Shown one piece after another: positions 56,003 through 64,000 of a DNA stretch of 64,000 nucleotides (its first letter is position 1; every line of letters starts with the position of its first letter). Origin of the DNA: Phymorhynchus buccinoides (Eukaryota > Mollusca > Gastropoda > Neogastropoda > Raphitomidae); NCBI GenBank assembly GCA_017654935.2, contig CM065680.1, positions 32,201,354-32,265,353 of the forward strand. Direction: 5' to 3'. The notes under the pieces were generated by a model. The model had not been told where the DNA came from and made no database searches. It saw only the letters and a list, made by a program, of their open reading frames with translations. Both the position numbers and the translations under genes were made by a program.

Positions 56003-56807
56003 ACACAAATGTGTGTGTGTGGGGTACGTATGTGCATGGGTGTTGCTGGTGAGTGGCCGGGAACCACGTTTATGTGGCGTTGACATCTTGTTTCTCTCTC
56101 TCTCTCTGTTTGTGTCTGTATATTATTGTTTGAGGATGCAAACGACGCCATTCATGCAACAGTATAAAATGCCATCTCAACATCACATTAACCAAATATT
56201 ATTGCCAATAATTATCATTGACACGTATGAATGCCAGTCATGCCAGAGCCATGTGCACGCTTTTCCTGGTAGACAAGTGAACCCGAGGACATTTCGTGTG
56301 ACCCGAGGCCGAGTTGGCAAGAGGACGACCTGGTAAAAGGCGAGTTGACTGGCATTCCTGATGACACAGTCGCCTGTGGCTTTGAACACATACACCCTTA
56401 GCTCATTCAGGCGATTTTTGTGAATATTTAGCTTCTTGTTTGGTTCACAAACATAAGCTGTAACCAATCAGAAGTGGCTAATGTTGAACCTGATACACGT
56501 TAGCCAATGATAAAGTTCGCCTATTTTGAGAAAACATGCTTCTTGTACTTGTAGAGACCTTCAAAAAATGTGTCGCAATAGCCCAACAGTTCCTAGATTT
56601 TTTTCCGTGGAAATTACCTTTCAGAACAAGATCCTTCAAAGATTTTGCCATAGACATGTTGAGTAGACTTGTCTCTTGACGTTTCCTTCGATTTTTTTGC
56701 AAAACCTTGCACAAAACTGGAGATCTGGAAAAACTTTTGGCTTGTACACAGACACCTGCACAAAGATATTTGGGCGCCAGTCGAAAAGTCCGCCAAGAAG
56801 CCCACAT
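44811..56807 (-). CDS. TK2: mitochondrial thymidine kinase 2-like deoxynucleoside kinase, 310 aa, ten exons
   Basis: Phosphorylates deoxynucleosides with ATP to feed mitochondrial dNTP pools. Minus-strand exons: 56807-56618, 52601-52489, 51543-51469, 50220-50164, 49683-49594, 49183-49110, 48044-47956, 46633-46554, 45872-45792, 44894-44811; every junction keeps phase. Residues 1-63 are basic and almost free of acids (MWASWRTFRLAPKYL), a mitochondrial leader. The P-loop is GNIGSGKTT (106-114). EPIEQW (130-135) matches the catalytic EP motif. ERS (183-185) leads LFSTRYCFVEN. NWFDWL is at 213-218. The LID region is RIQKRSRKEERLV (242-254), and LHEEWLIEQ lies near the end. Animal dNK/TK2 share this order. 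The N-terminus is longer than in human TK2 (265 aa); exon 1 choice is the least certain part. Confidence 0.93.
45792..45872 (-). CDS. TK2: TK2 exon 9
   Basis: 81 nt, phase 0 to 0. The acceptor is 'gaatttgcag' and the donor is 'gtaagt'. SLIEDLHQLHEEWLIEQKHF and KPSAPVF. The LHEEWL segment is conserved in animal TK2. Confidence 0.95.
46554..46633 (-). CDS. TK2: TK2 exon 8 (LID region)
   Basis: 80 nt. The acceptor is 'tctgctgacag' and the donor is 'gtaaga'. VYVRADPKVCYERIQKRSRK then EERLVPY. The Arg-rich LID closes over ATP. Confidence 0.95.
46999..47153 (+). repeat. polypurine (GA-rich) tract
   Basis: About 150 bp almost entirely of A and G on the plus strand with few pyrimidine interruptions, a candidate for triplex structure. 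Confidence 0.85.
47471..47615. repeat. dispersed repeat, copy 2 of 2
   Basis: Relative of 1-165, with the same block order. Ends 'gtgtttaagctggggaac'. Confidence 0.6.
47956..48044 (-). CDS. TK2: TK2 exon 7
   Basis: 89 nt. The acceptor is 'tttggtacag' and the donor is ATCG followed by 'gtaatt'. NIINGMEYAILTNWFDWLVK and SQKADVDLI. Confidence 0.95.
48045..49109. other. TK2 intron 6
   Basis: Contains a GC-rich dispersed repeat at 48084-48245 and otherwise AT-rich sequence. Confidence 0.5.
48084..48245. repeat. GC-rich dispersed repeat, copy 4
   Basis: 'gggtgcaactacacaaaatgg', 'gaaaggccggggcccagggg' and 'tggaggtattttag'. Closest to the copy at 17366-17590. Confidence 0.7.
49110..49183 (-). CDS. 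TK2: TK2 exon 6 (ERS motif)
   Basis: 74 nt. The acceptor is 'tttctgcag' and the donor is GAAA followed by 'gtaagg'. TKPIKLLERSLFSTRYCFVE then NDYR, leaving AA. Confidence 0.95.
49594..49683 (-). CDS. TK2: TK2 exon 5
   Basis: 90 nt, phase 0 to 0. The acceptor is 'atatgtgcag' and the donor is 'gtaagt'. ELLYQDPKRWSFSFNMYAQL, then TRVQMHMKQH. The Q and Y residues line the nucleoside pocket in this family. Confidence 0.95.
49684..50163. other. TK2 intron 4
   Basis: AT-rich; nothing recognised. Confidence 0.5.
50164..50220 (-). CDS. TK2: TK2 exon 4 (EP motif)
   Basis: 57 nt, phase 0 to 0. The acceptor is 'ttgcattcttgaag' and the donor is 'gtaagt'. ALREPIEQWTSIQGKHNAL. Confidence 0.93.
50266..50970. 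mobile_element. 705-bp TIR element in TK2 intron 3
   Basis: The ends CAGGGTTTCAGATTGTTTTC and the complement of 'aaaatcagaagccctg' are imperfect inverted repeats starting CAGGG, as in hAT elements. Sub-terminal 'accccc' and 'taccctttaaaat' motifs are also mirrored. No clear target duplication and no coding sequence. It starts 46 bp from exon 4. Confidence 0.6.
51112..51442. mobile_element. TACCATATTTT-ended foldback element
   Basis: Left 'taccatatttttcagac' and right 'ataaaatatggta' are inverted. 'ggtcccagggactc' and 'gtccctgggactc' form a mirrored pair inside. It belongs with the ACGGTATTTTACGGAC family (38368-38442). It ends 27 bp from exon 3. Confidence 0.7.
51469..51543 (-). CDS. TK2: TK2 exon 3 (P-loop)
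   Basis: 75 nt, phase 0 to 0. The acceptor is 'atcattgcag' and the donor is 'gtaagc'. VSIEGNIGSGKTTLLEYFKE then SPTVE; GNIGSGKTT is the Walker A loop. Confidence 0.97.
51544..52488. other. TK2 intron 2
   Basis: AT-rich, with (ATT)n at 52363-52391; no exon or named repeat. Confidence 0.5.
52489..52601 (-). CDS. TK2: TK2 exon 2 (acidic linker)
   Basis: 113 nt. The acceptor is 'attttttcag' and the donor is ACA followed by 'gtaagc'. QDNIDTSFNERDSGFISDKD, then LSFNIDDLSFGEKNRFT. It is Ser/Asp-rich and joins the leader to the kinase fold. It is assigned by phase and position, with no strong similarity. Confidence 0.85.
53580..54123. mobile_element. hAT-like palindromic element, 544 bp
   Basis: Perfect 14-bp ends CAGGGGTCGCGCTA / TAGCGCGACCCCTG, flanked by TATACA on both sides. 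Sub-terminal acgcgttt and ttacgc motifs are mirrored. Further outside, 'gaagatgtt...atgatata' is also inverted on the two sides, so the insertion may sit inside an older palindrome. Non-coding. Confidence 0.75.
54976..55022. repeat. near-perfect hairpin, ~21-bp arms
   Basis: tGTCGCAAATG-gACACACCAG and its complement CTGGTGTGTgCATTTGCGACa around a ~5-nt loop. It has one mismatch and no repeat context on either side. Confidence 0.9.
55420..55800 (+). repeat. CT/TCTG-rich pyrimidine microsatellite
   Basis: Degenerate (TCTC)n and (TCTGTC)n over ~380 bp; open frames across it are low-complexity. Confidence 0.9.
55954..56041. repeat. palindrome with a 32-nt poly-C centre
   Basis: Arms ACCCATGCACATACATA... 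and ...TACGTATGTGCATGGGT (one mismatch) enclose C32 plus 'acacaaatgtgtgtgtgtg'. Confidence 0.9.
56618..56807 (-). CDS. TK2: TK2 exon 1 (mitochondrial leader)
   Basis: 190 nt from ATG at 56807 to AAAG followed by 'gtaatt', leaving G that joins GT of exon 2 as Gly. The leader has many Arg/Lys/Ser residues and only three acidic residues, the first at position 45 (MWASWRTFRLAPKYL, KSFSRSP, KNRRKRQ). Phase, donor and composition favour it over the candidate at 53182. Confidence 0.75.
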
Positions 56808-57246
56808 TGGCGATTAAACGTTTCATTGGTTGTCCTGATGAGGTCATGACCTTTATTCCTGCAGCTAACAGAGCGCCCTCTGGTGAAAGGTTCACCACAT
56901 AGCATAGGAAGAACTCAGCCTAGTCCAAAAAAACTTGACGTAGGCCAAGTACGTGTAGCTGCCGTCAAAATGACCTCTCATTCGATTTTCTGACGAATTG
57001 GAACCAGCACTTGTTTCTCCTAATTCTTCCGATCCTCAAAGATGACGCAAATCATTATCAAAATGTGCAGCACTAGGGCCTATTTCACAGATCAGTTTTC
57101 TGTATGAAGACTCGGAATCTCGGAGAGTGAATGTTCTTGTTTGACTTCCTTGAGCGTTTTTTATTGTTGTGTAAGGTGCTAAAAATATCTTCTCCGCGAA
57201 GCTCTCAAACTCAAACTCGAACATTATGTTGCTAACATGTCCCAGA
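56808..57246. other. upstream region of TK2
   Basis: The presumed TK2 promoter; a CCAAT lies about 20 bp upstream of the ATG on the minus strand. No divergent gene begins here. Confidence 0.4.
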
Positions 57247-59957
57247 CTCTTTTATTTTTTGATAAAGCGTTAAATGCACAAGAATGCACTACACTGAACA
57301 AAAACACATTTAAACAAATGAAAAAGAAAAGATCTTAGTTGGTTGTATTTACAAAAGCCCTAATACGACAGATGAAAATGTACAGAAATTATTAGAAGTA
57401 CTAAAAGAAGAGGATATAAAGAAGTATGACAAGGTTTGCATTATGGGGGATTTTAATTTTCCAGATATAAAATGGGATGGTCAGTGGACAACGCAAAAAA
57501 ATAATGATTTTATAGAAGCTACAAGAGATGCATTTTTGTTTCAAATGGTAAAGGAACCAACAAGGACAAGGGAAGGACAGACATCTAACATAGTGGACTT
57601 GATCTTTGTTAATGATATTCAATTGATATATGATGTTACGCACTCATGTCCCTTAGGTAAATGTGACCATCAAGTGCTCACATTCTCCCTACACACAACT
57701 CAAATAATACAAATCAAGGTTTTACATACAACCTCAAGAGGGGAAATTACACACAAATGAAAAACGAAATTAAAGCACAGAATTGGGATCACTTAAGCGA
57801 CTTACCTGTTGAAGAGTGTTGGCAGGATATAAGAGATAAAATCCATCATTTAATGGATAAACATATCCCTAAGGTAAAAGCTAATGCCTCTAGGATTAGC
57901 AAAAAAGCACAAACCTTACTGGATGTCACTGGACTTGAGGAAAAGTGTAAGGGAAAAAAATAGGCTTTACAGAAGATACTTACAGAATGGTAAATCTAAG
58001 GCAAGCAAACGTTATAGAAAATATGCTGAAAAAAAGAGACAATTGTTCTAAACAACTAAAAAAGGAACGGAAAAACCATGAGGAAAATATTGCAAATAAC
58101 TGTAAATCAAACCCTAAAATGTTCTGGAAATATGTTAACTCGAAAGCTAAATGTAAATACTGGTATTAGCCCACTTAAGGATACACATGGTAATTTAGTT
58201 ACGACTGACGAAGACAAGGCAAGTGTTCTAAATGATTTCTTTGCAAGTGTATTTACCAAAGAAGACACTGACTCATTACCAGAACTAAATGATGAGCCAC
58301 CTGCTTACTGTACAGATATAGTAGTTACAGAAGAAGCTGTCAAAAACAAACTAAAAGAGATAAATGTTAACAAAGCTCAGGGTCCTGACAAGGTACCAGC
58401 ACATATTTTAAAAGAACTGAGTGACGAATTAGCACTGCCCCTGATAATACTATTTAATAAAAGCTTAGAATCAGGATTATTACCAGCACAATGGAAGACA
58501 GCCGAAGTAACAGCTATATATAAAAAGGGAACTAAAACTGACCCAGGAAATTATAGACCAGTCAGCTTGACGTGCATAGTGTGCAAATTGTTAGAGCAAT
58601 TTGTCAGGGACTCTATAGTGAAACATGACAGATTTTAAATTATATTCAGATTGCCAGCATGGTTTTAGAAGCGGACGTTCTTGTATGACACAACTAGTTG
58701 AGGTTATGGATGATTTTACTAATCTAATAGAAGATAAAGAAGCCTTCGACATAGTATACTTAGATTTTCGAAAGGCCTTTGATTCCGTCCCTCACCAAAG
58801 ACTCTTGTTGAAATTAAGATTATATGGCATAACGGGCAACATTTTATCATGGGTAAAGAATTTTTTGACAGGCAGAAAACAGAAAGTACGGGTTGGAAAT
58901 AAACTATCATCAAATACTGACATACTGAGTGGTATACCACAAGGAAGCATTTTAGGCCCAATTTTATTCACTATTTGTATCAATGACTTGCCAGATCAAG
59001 TACAAAGCGTATGCAAAGTGTTCGCTGATGATACTAAAATTTATAATTCTTCTGATAAATCAGATGTGTTACAGAATGATATAAACAAACTTATTGACTG
59101 GTCAGAAAAATGGAAACTATATTTTAATGCAAATAAGTGTAAAATAATGCATTTAGGGTTGAATAATCCACTAAGAGAATATGAAATATCTCATGGCACA
59201 GATAAACATGTATTAGATACTTGTGTAGAAGAAAAAGACTTGGGAGTTATATTTGATTCTAAATTGAAATTTGATAGACATATTACAACAGCTGTAAACA
59301 AAGCTAATAGAATGTTAGGGTTAATTAGGAGAACTTTTACAGGACTAAATAATAATGTGTTCATTAACTTATATAAAAGTTTGGTTAGACCACATCTGGA
59401 GTATGGGAACCAAATTTGGAATCCATATCTTAAACGACAATCAGTTTCAATTGAGCGTGTACAGAGGAGAGCTACTAAATTAATAAAAGTTCTTAAGAAT
59501 TCTGATTATAGTGAATGGCTACACAAACTTGATCTACCATCCTTGAAATACAGAAGAATTCGTGGTGACCTAATTAATGTATATAAAATTCTTAATGGTC
59601 CTGACAATACTAACAAAAGTTTGTTTCAGATTTCAAATTTTTCAAAGACTAGAAATCATGAATTAAAAATACTAACACAGTATAGTAGAACTAACATCAG
59701 GAGACACTTTTTCAGTAACAGAGTGACTAACTATTGGAACGCACTTCCTGCTCAGACAAAACTTGCACTTGATACTAACAAATTCAAAAACCTCCTGGAC
59801 AAAGACCCAAACCTTAGTAAATTAAAATACCAGTATGACGAATAGTCTACCAAAACCGTCACAGCTGTGCCAACCCCCCCAAAAAAAGGGGGGGGAAAAG
59901 AAAAGAAAAGACGCTTGAGAGGCCGCGAGGCCTAGTCGTCTTAATCTACCTGACCTG

Positions 59958-59962
<5 letters not shown>
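57247..59962 (+). mobile_element. LINE family A, longest copy, endonuclease to 3' end
   Basis: Starts inside the endonuclease domain at the same point as FDKTLHAQECTTLN of 29540-32480 and ends in CCTGACCTGACCTG with a (TG)n run (59961-59990). The order is endonuclease MGDFNFPDIKWDG (57446), linker, reverse transcriptase (58078-59845) and a 3' UTR with 'gagaggccgcgaggcctagtcgtc'. The first ~200 bp are already frameshifted. It lies between the divergent TK2 and ADAM-like genes. Confidence 0.95.
57443..59845 (+). pseudogene. LINE A endonuclease/reverse transcriptase, few frameshifts
   Basis: 57443-57750 holds MGDFNFPDIKWDGQWTTQKN and a SCPLGKCDHQVLTFSL motif with the catalytic-type H. 58078-58638 has KAQGPDKVPAHILKEL and NYRPVSLTCIVCKLLEQF. 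58625-59845 (406 aa, unbroken) has FRSGRSCMTQL, YLDFRKAFDSVPHQRL, GIPQGSILGPILFTI, VFADDTKIYN, RPHLEYGNQIWNPYLKRQ and FFSNRVTNYWNALPAQ. The breaks near 57750, 57960 and 58630 are single-base shifts, so the copy is inactive but recent. Confidence 0.93.
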
Positions 59963-59991
<29 letters not shown>

Positions 59992-60266
59992 GGTTATATT
60001 ATAGGCTATGAATGTACACTCAGATTAGCTTTCAAACACCACGAAAACCAACGAAGTACCAGCCTTCCACCACATCTGCCTCGGTGGAGGTCTTCAAAAC
60101 CCAGATTTAATTTTGCATAGAAAAACTCAAACTCAAACTCTTTTATTTGTCGTAAAACCATCAAAGGAATTATTGACACAGAAGTAGTAAGTACATACCA
60201 CGGAAGAAAGAAAATAAAACAAAAAGCACAAGGCAAAGTTCGTGACAAAGTAACAAGTGAACAACT

Positions 60267-61278
<1,012 letters not shown>

Positions 61279-61330
61279 ATGAAAATTAGCGAGTTGTTTA
61301 TCCACGCCTTCCTGGCTGTTATGTGCTCAG
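61279..61330 (+). CDS. ADAM-like gene exon 1 (signal peptide)
   Basis: 52 nt: 17 codons plus G, then 'gtaggc'. Its hydrophobic core LFIHAFLAVMC follows a short start with one Lys. Confidence 0.6.
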
Positions 61331-63560
61331 GTAGGCATAAGTGTGGCTAACATAGTTGAAAGTATGCCTAGGCCTACATCTAAGCTTTCTGATTGTAGTT
61401 GACCTAAATCTGTCTTTATTGATCTGTGTTTAGTCTATGGACGACCTAGACCTAATAGGCTTACTGGACACAGTCTACACATAGATTCTAATTTGAATTG
61501 AGATTTTCTCTTCATAGCGACTGATTCAATGTAGTCTAGATCTTAACAACAGACCTAGTTTGAGTTTCAAACTGAACATTTTGTGATTAGCCATTAGACT
61601 AGATAGCTGGGAGAGCAGGTGCTTGAGAGCTAAAGCAAATTAACGTCGCTGAACTATATTGGTTTGAATAAGTGAATAAACAATCATAATTCATAATCAC
61701 CACTATCATCATCATTGTCATGATAATCGTCTATCTACAACGGGTTTGAGTCGGGCAGAATTTAGACGTGTCTAGATCTAAATTCAGACTATTAGGCCTA
61801 CTACATCTAGATTCATTCCCGGAACTTCTAATCTAGTTACCCGGCCAGAGGCCGAGGTATTGCGATCGGTCTGTCTGTGTGTCTGTGTATCGATTATCTT
61901 AAAAACTACTGTTTGAATTTTGATTAAAATTGGCAGAGGGGTAGACAGCTTGAAAAGGAAGCTTCCTTTCGTTAAATTAATCAACACCGTTGTTATGATA
62001 AAATTTATCATAAATAAGTACCTGTCATTAAATATCTACCTCTCGCATGAGAACTGTACCCATCTAACCCTAACCCTAACCCTATCCCTAACCACGGAAA
62101 GAACAAAAAAATAGAGCAGGAGGGTGTAAATCTACATATTTGCCGATAAATCGATGTACAAGTCCATAAATCCATAATCCGTAAAATTCACAATGGCGGA
62201 CAAACAAACGATTCTGATTGGCTACGCTAGGACTACTTCTAATGCGCATGCGCAGAGGTAGATATTTAATAGGACTACGTATTCATTATGACACCGTGCT
62301 GACCTTGACCTTGAAGTTTGACCTTGAAAACCGAAATTTCCTTCTTTGGGCTATGTAATTCCCCCCCCAGCTTTATTTCGTGAACTAGAATAGTGAACAG
62401 AATCGCTTCAAATTTTGTGTGGTGGTGTACCATGGTGCAAGGAAGTTTGTATAAAAGTTCAGCTGTATCTCGTGAACTACTGAACAGAATCGCTTAAAAT
62501 TTTGGGCTATGTATTTTATGCGTTCTGTAAGGGTGGAAAGTGGTGTGTTTATTGGGGGGTGGGGTGGGGGGAGAGGACATCACTCGGTGCAAGGAAGTTT
62601 GTATAAAAGTTCAGCTGTAGGGGAAGACGGGGTAAAAAGCGCATGGGCGGGTAAGAAGCCCACCCCAATTATCTCATGAAATGAAGCAAATTTCAGTCTC
62701 ATTTTGCCCATGAGACGAGCGTTAATGCCTAGCATTCGTCTCATGGGCAAATTTGACTGAAATTTTCTTTATTTCATGAGATAATTGGGGTGGGCTTCTT
62801 ACCCGCCCATGCGCTTTTTACCCCGTGTTCCCTTATCTCGTGAACTACTGAACAGAATCGCTTCAAATTTTGGGCTATGTATTTTATGCGTTCTGTAAGG
62901 GTGGAAAGTGGTGTGTTTATTGGGGGGGTGGGGGGGGTGGGGGGGACAGGACATAACTCTGGCCGGGTTTGCATTGTCACAATGCGTTGCTGCCGCTCGG
63001 CGATGCCCTTGTTTTTGTGTGGTGTGTTTTTTAGTTCCATGTTTGACTACACAAGCAGTGGTGTCCCTAAGAGGCCCCGGTCATAAACATTGATCAATTA
63101 AAATTGAATATGTCATATTGTGTTCTCCCCTGTCATGACAAATGCCTGATTAATTTTTTAACACTGGCATACTTGGGGTAGAGGGGGTGTTTCTTGTAAC
63201 TTAATAAACAAATATGCTTAGATCAGTCTGTTCCTATTAGTGACAAAAATAACCGATGGTAGATAAATGAATAAAAATAGAGATGAATACAAATCGGTTA
63301 CAGAAGCAGGACTGGTGTAAAGCATATAGGCCTAATAAGACAGCATCCTAAAACGGAATTAGCGAATCTAGCTAAAAACGATGGGTAGGCCAACTTTTTA
63401 TACCGATCCTTTTCATATTCTTTCTATTCAACAAAAAGACAAGTATATTTATCAAAGTACCTATCAGCATTTTAAGAAAACTCAGCAACTAATAGTCATT
63501 TTTATCTCCGCCAGCGAGGCTTCTTGACGAGCAAATAAACAAGCGTGCAAGCGAGCGAAC

Positions 63561-63600
<40 letters not shown>

Positions 63601-63896
63601 GAACTTCTTTATTTTTATTTTTTTGTATAGATGTAGGCTATCATCTGATAGGTTTCAGTTTTGTTTGCTTTGTTGTTATTGTTTTTTAAGTGTTAAATTA
63701 TAATGAATTGTAATTATGTTTCACGATTAAGTTCCTCAACATTTCTTACGCCTCTTATTGCAGCTGATCTTGGTAGGATGGTTCGTTACTTTGAAACACT
63801 GGATTCAGCACATCTGCACGTGGTCACAAGGAAAACGAGGAGCATAGACGGGAGCATTTCGCGTTCTAAGCGCATTAGTTTCAAATCGTTTGGCAG
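61279..63896 (+). CDS. 5' exons of an ADAM-like (ADAM17/ADAM10 type) metalloprotease, partial
   Basis: Two plus-strand exons: 61279-61330 and 63764-63896, joined in phase 1. The first encodes a signal peptide, MKISELFIHAFLAVMCS, with cleavage expected near the splice point. The second reads DLGRMVRYFETLDSAHLHVV, then TRKTRSIDGSISRSKRISFK and SFG, ending at a 'gtaggc' donor with 2 nt left. A 'YFETL...H.VV.R...ISFKSFGR' pattern resembles the start of reprolysin (M12B) prodomains, closest to ADAM17. The catalytic domain would lie beyond the right edge. The exon pair is well supported by signal peptide, splice sites and phase. The family name is tentative. Confidence 0.55.
61838..62470. repeat. 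degenerate interspersed repeat, host of a small MITE
   Basis: Begins 'ggccagaggccgaggtattgcgatcgg' and continues after the MITE as 'gtgaactagaatagtgaacag', 'cgcttcaaattttg', 'gcaaggaagtttgtat'. The latter motifs recur in the tandem units at 62468-62950. The family is not recognised. Confidence 0.5.
61991..62291 (+). mobile_element. short TIR element with telomere-like core, copy B
   Basis: TIR motifs 'taagtacctgtcattaaatat' and 'atatttaataggactacgtatt' are inverted. The core contains CCCTAACCCTAACCCTATCC. It is the longer relative of 10191-10326, with about 125 bp of extra sequence between the core and the right TIR. Confidence 0.75.
62468..62950 (+). repeat. tandem pair of ~150-bp units interrupted by a foldback insertion
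   Basis: Unit 1 (62468-62619) and unit 2 (62836-62950) share 'tctcgtgaactactgaacag', 'attttgggctatgtatttta', 'gcgttctgtaagggtgg' and 'gtggtgtgtttattgggg'. Unit 1 ends in 'gttcagctgta', the same context that precedes it at 62458. Confidence 0.85.
62620..62833. mobile_element. 214-bp foldback element inserted at TA
   Basis: Two ~100-bp arms, GGGGAAGACGGGGTAAAA... and ...TTTTACCCCGTGTTCCCT, are nearly perfect complements around a ~12-nt loop. TA is duplicated at 62618-62619 and 62834-62835. The undisturbed site 'gctgtatctcg' survives at 62461-62473. Confidence 0.9.
62951..63763. other. ADAM-like gene intron 1, end
   Basis: No exon between the repeats and the acceptor; a (GA)n run at 63562-63597. 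Confidence 0.5.
63764..63896 (+). CDS. ADAM-like gene exon 2 (start of prodomain)
   Basis: 133 nt. The acceptor is 'cctcttattgcag' and the donor is GGCAG followed by 'gtaggc'. CT joins G as Ala18. The open frame extends upstream to 63703, but the strong acceptor and phase show that part to be intron. Confidence 0.6.
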
Positions 63897-64000
63897 GTAG
63901 GCCTGTTAGTTTTTTGTTTGTCTGTCTTCTTTTTCTTTTCGCCCCCCCCCCCCCCCACCCCCCAATCAATTTCAAGCTCATATGTGATGTAATCTTGGTC
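63897..64000. other. intron with poly-C run
   Basis: Start of intron 2, with C16 and C6 at 63943-63962; nothing else. Confidence 0.5.

Larger units (their letters stand above)
52602..56617. other. TK2 intron 1, repeat-rich
   Basis: Contains an ACGGTATTTT-type scrap (52890-52970), a hAT-like palindromic element (53580-54123), a hairpin (54976-55022), pyrimidine microsatellites (55420-55800) and a palindrome around poly-C (55954-56041). A possible alternative first exon (53182-53140, MLHFLLYERLNFDC) has the same donor phase as exon 1 but a weak 'gttatg' donor. Confidence 0.6.

Overview
This is eukaryotic nuclear DNA: spliced genes with GT-AG introns, long AT-rich introns, many non-LTR retrotransposons, Tc1-type and foldback DNA transposons, a tRNA-derived SINE and long microsatellites. 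The repeat mix and protein similarity suggest a marine invertebrate, most likely a mollusc such as a gastropod; that placement is inference. Most long open frames here are repeats or low-complexity shadows. The real host genes consist of small exons, which I joined by splice sites and codon phase.

Layout. (1) 529-9826, minus: first four coding exons of COX10 (mitochondrial heme O synthase); the gene continues past the left edge. Intron 3 holds an intact Tc1 transposon, two TIR/foldback elements and a 119-bp tandem array made from the acceptor and 5' part of COX10 exon 4. (2) 9827-10400: divergent promoter region between COX10 and RPP21. (3) 10401-16116, plus: complete four-exon RPP21 (RNase P/MRP protein, 123 aa). 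(4) 19311-28554, minus: complete four-exon selenoprotein gene MSRB1 (117 aa) with an in-frame UGA and a SECIS candidate starting 29 nt after the stop. (5) 28555-44810: about 16 kb without a recognisable host gene, filled with LINE copies, LINE 3' tails and TIR elements. (6) 44811-56807, minus: complete ten-exon mitochondrial thymidine kinase 2-like deoxynucleoside kinase (310 aa). (7) 57247-59962: a long LINE copy. (8) 61279-63896 and onward, plus: first two exons (signal peptide and start of a prodomain) of a secreted or membrane protein resembling an ADAM metalloprotease, running off the right edge.

The host genes are housekeeping functions: heme A synthesis, RNase P, methionine sulfoxide repair and mitochondrial dNTP salvage. 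COX10 and RPP21 are head to head, RPP21 and MSRB1 tail to tail, and TK2 and the ADAM-like gene head to head with a LINE between them. I see no operon and no new multi-gene system. The most unusual items are the array built from a COX10 splice acceptor plus partial exon, the SECIS next to the stop codon, palindromic transposons carrying telomere-like repeats (one copy within 75 bp of the RPP21 start codon), and a foldback insertion whose empty site survives in a neighbouring duplicate.
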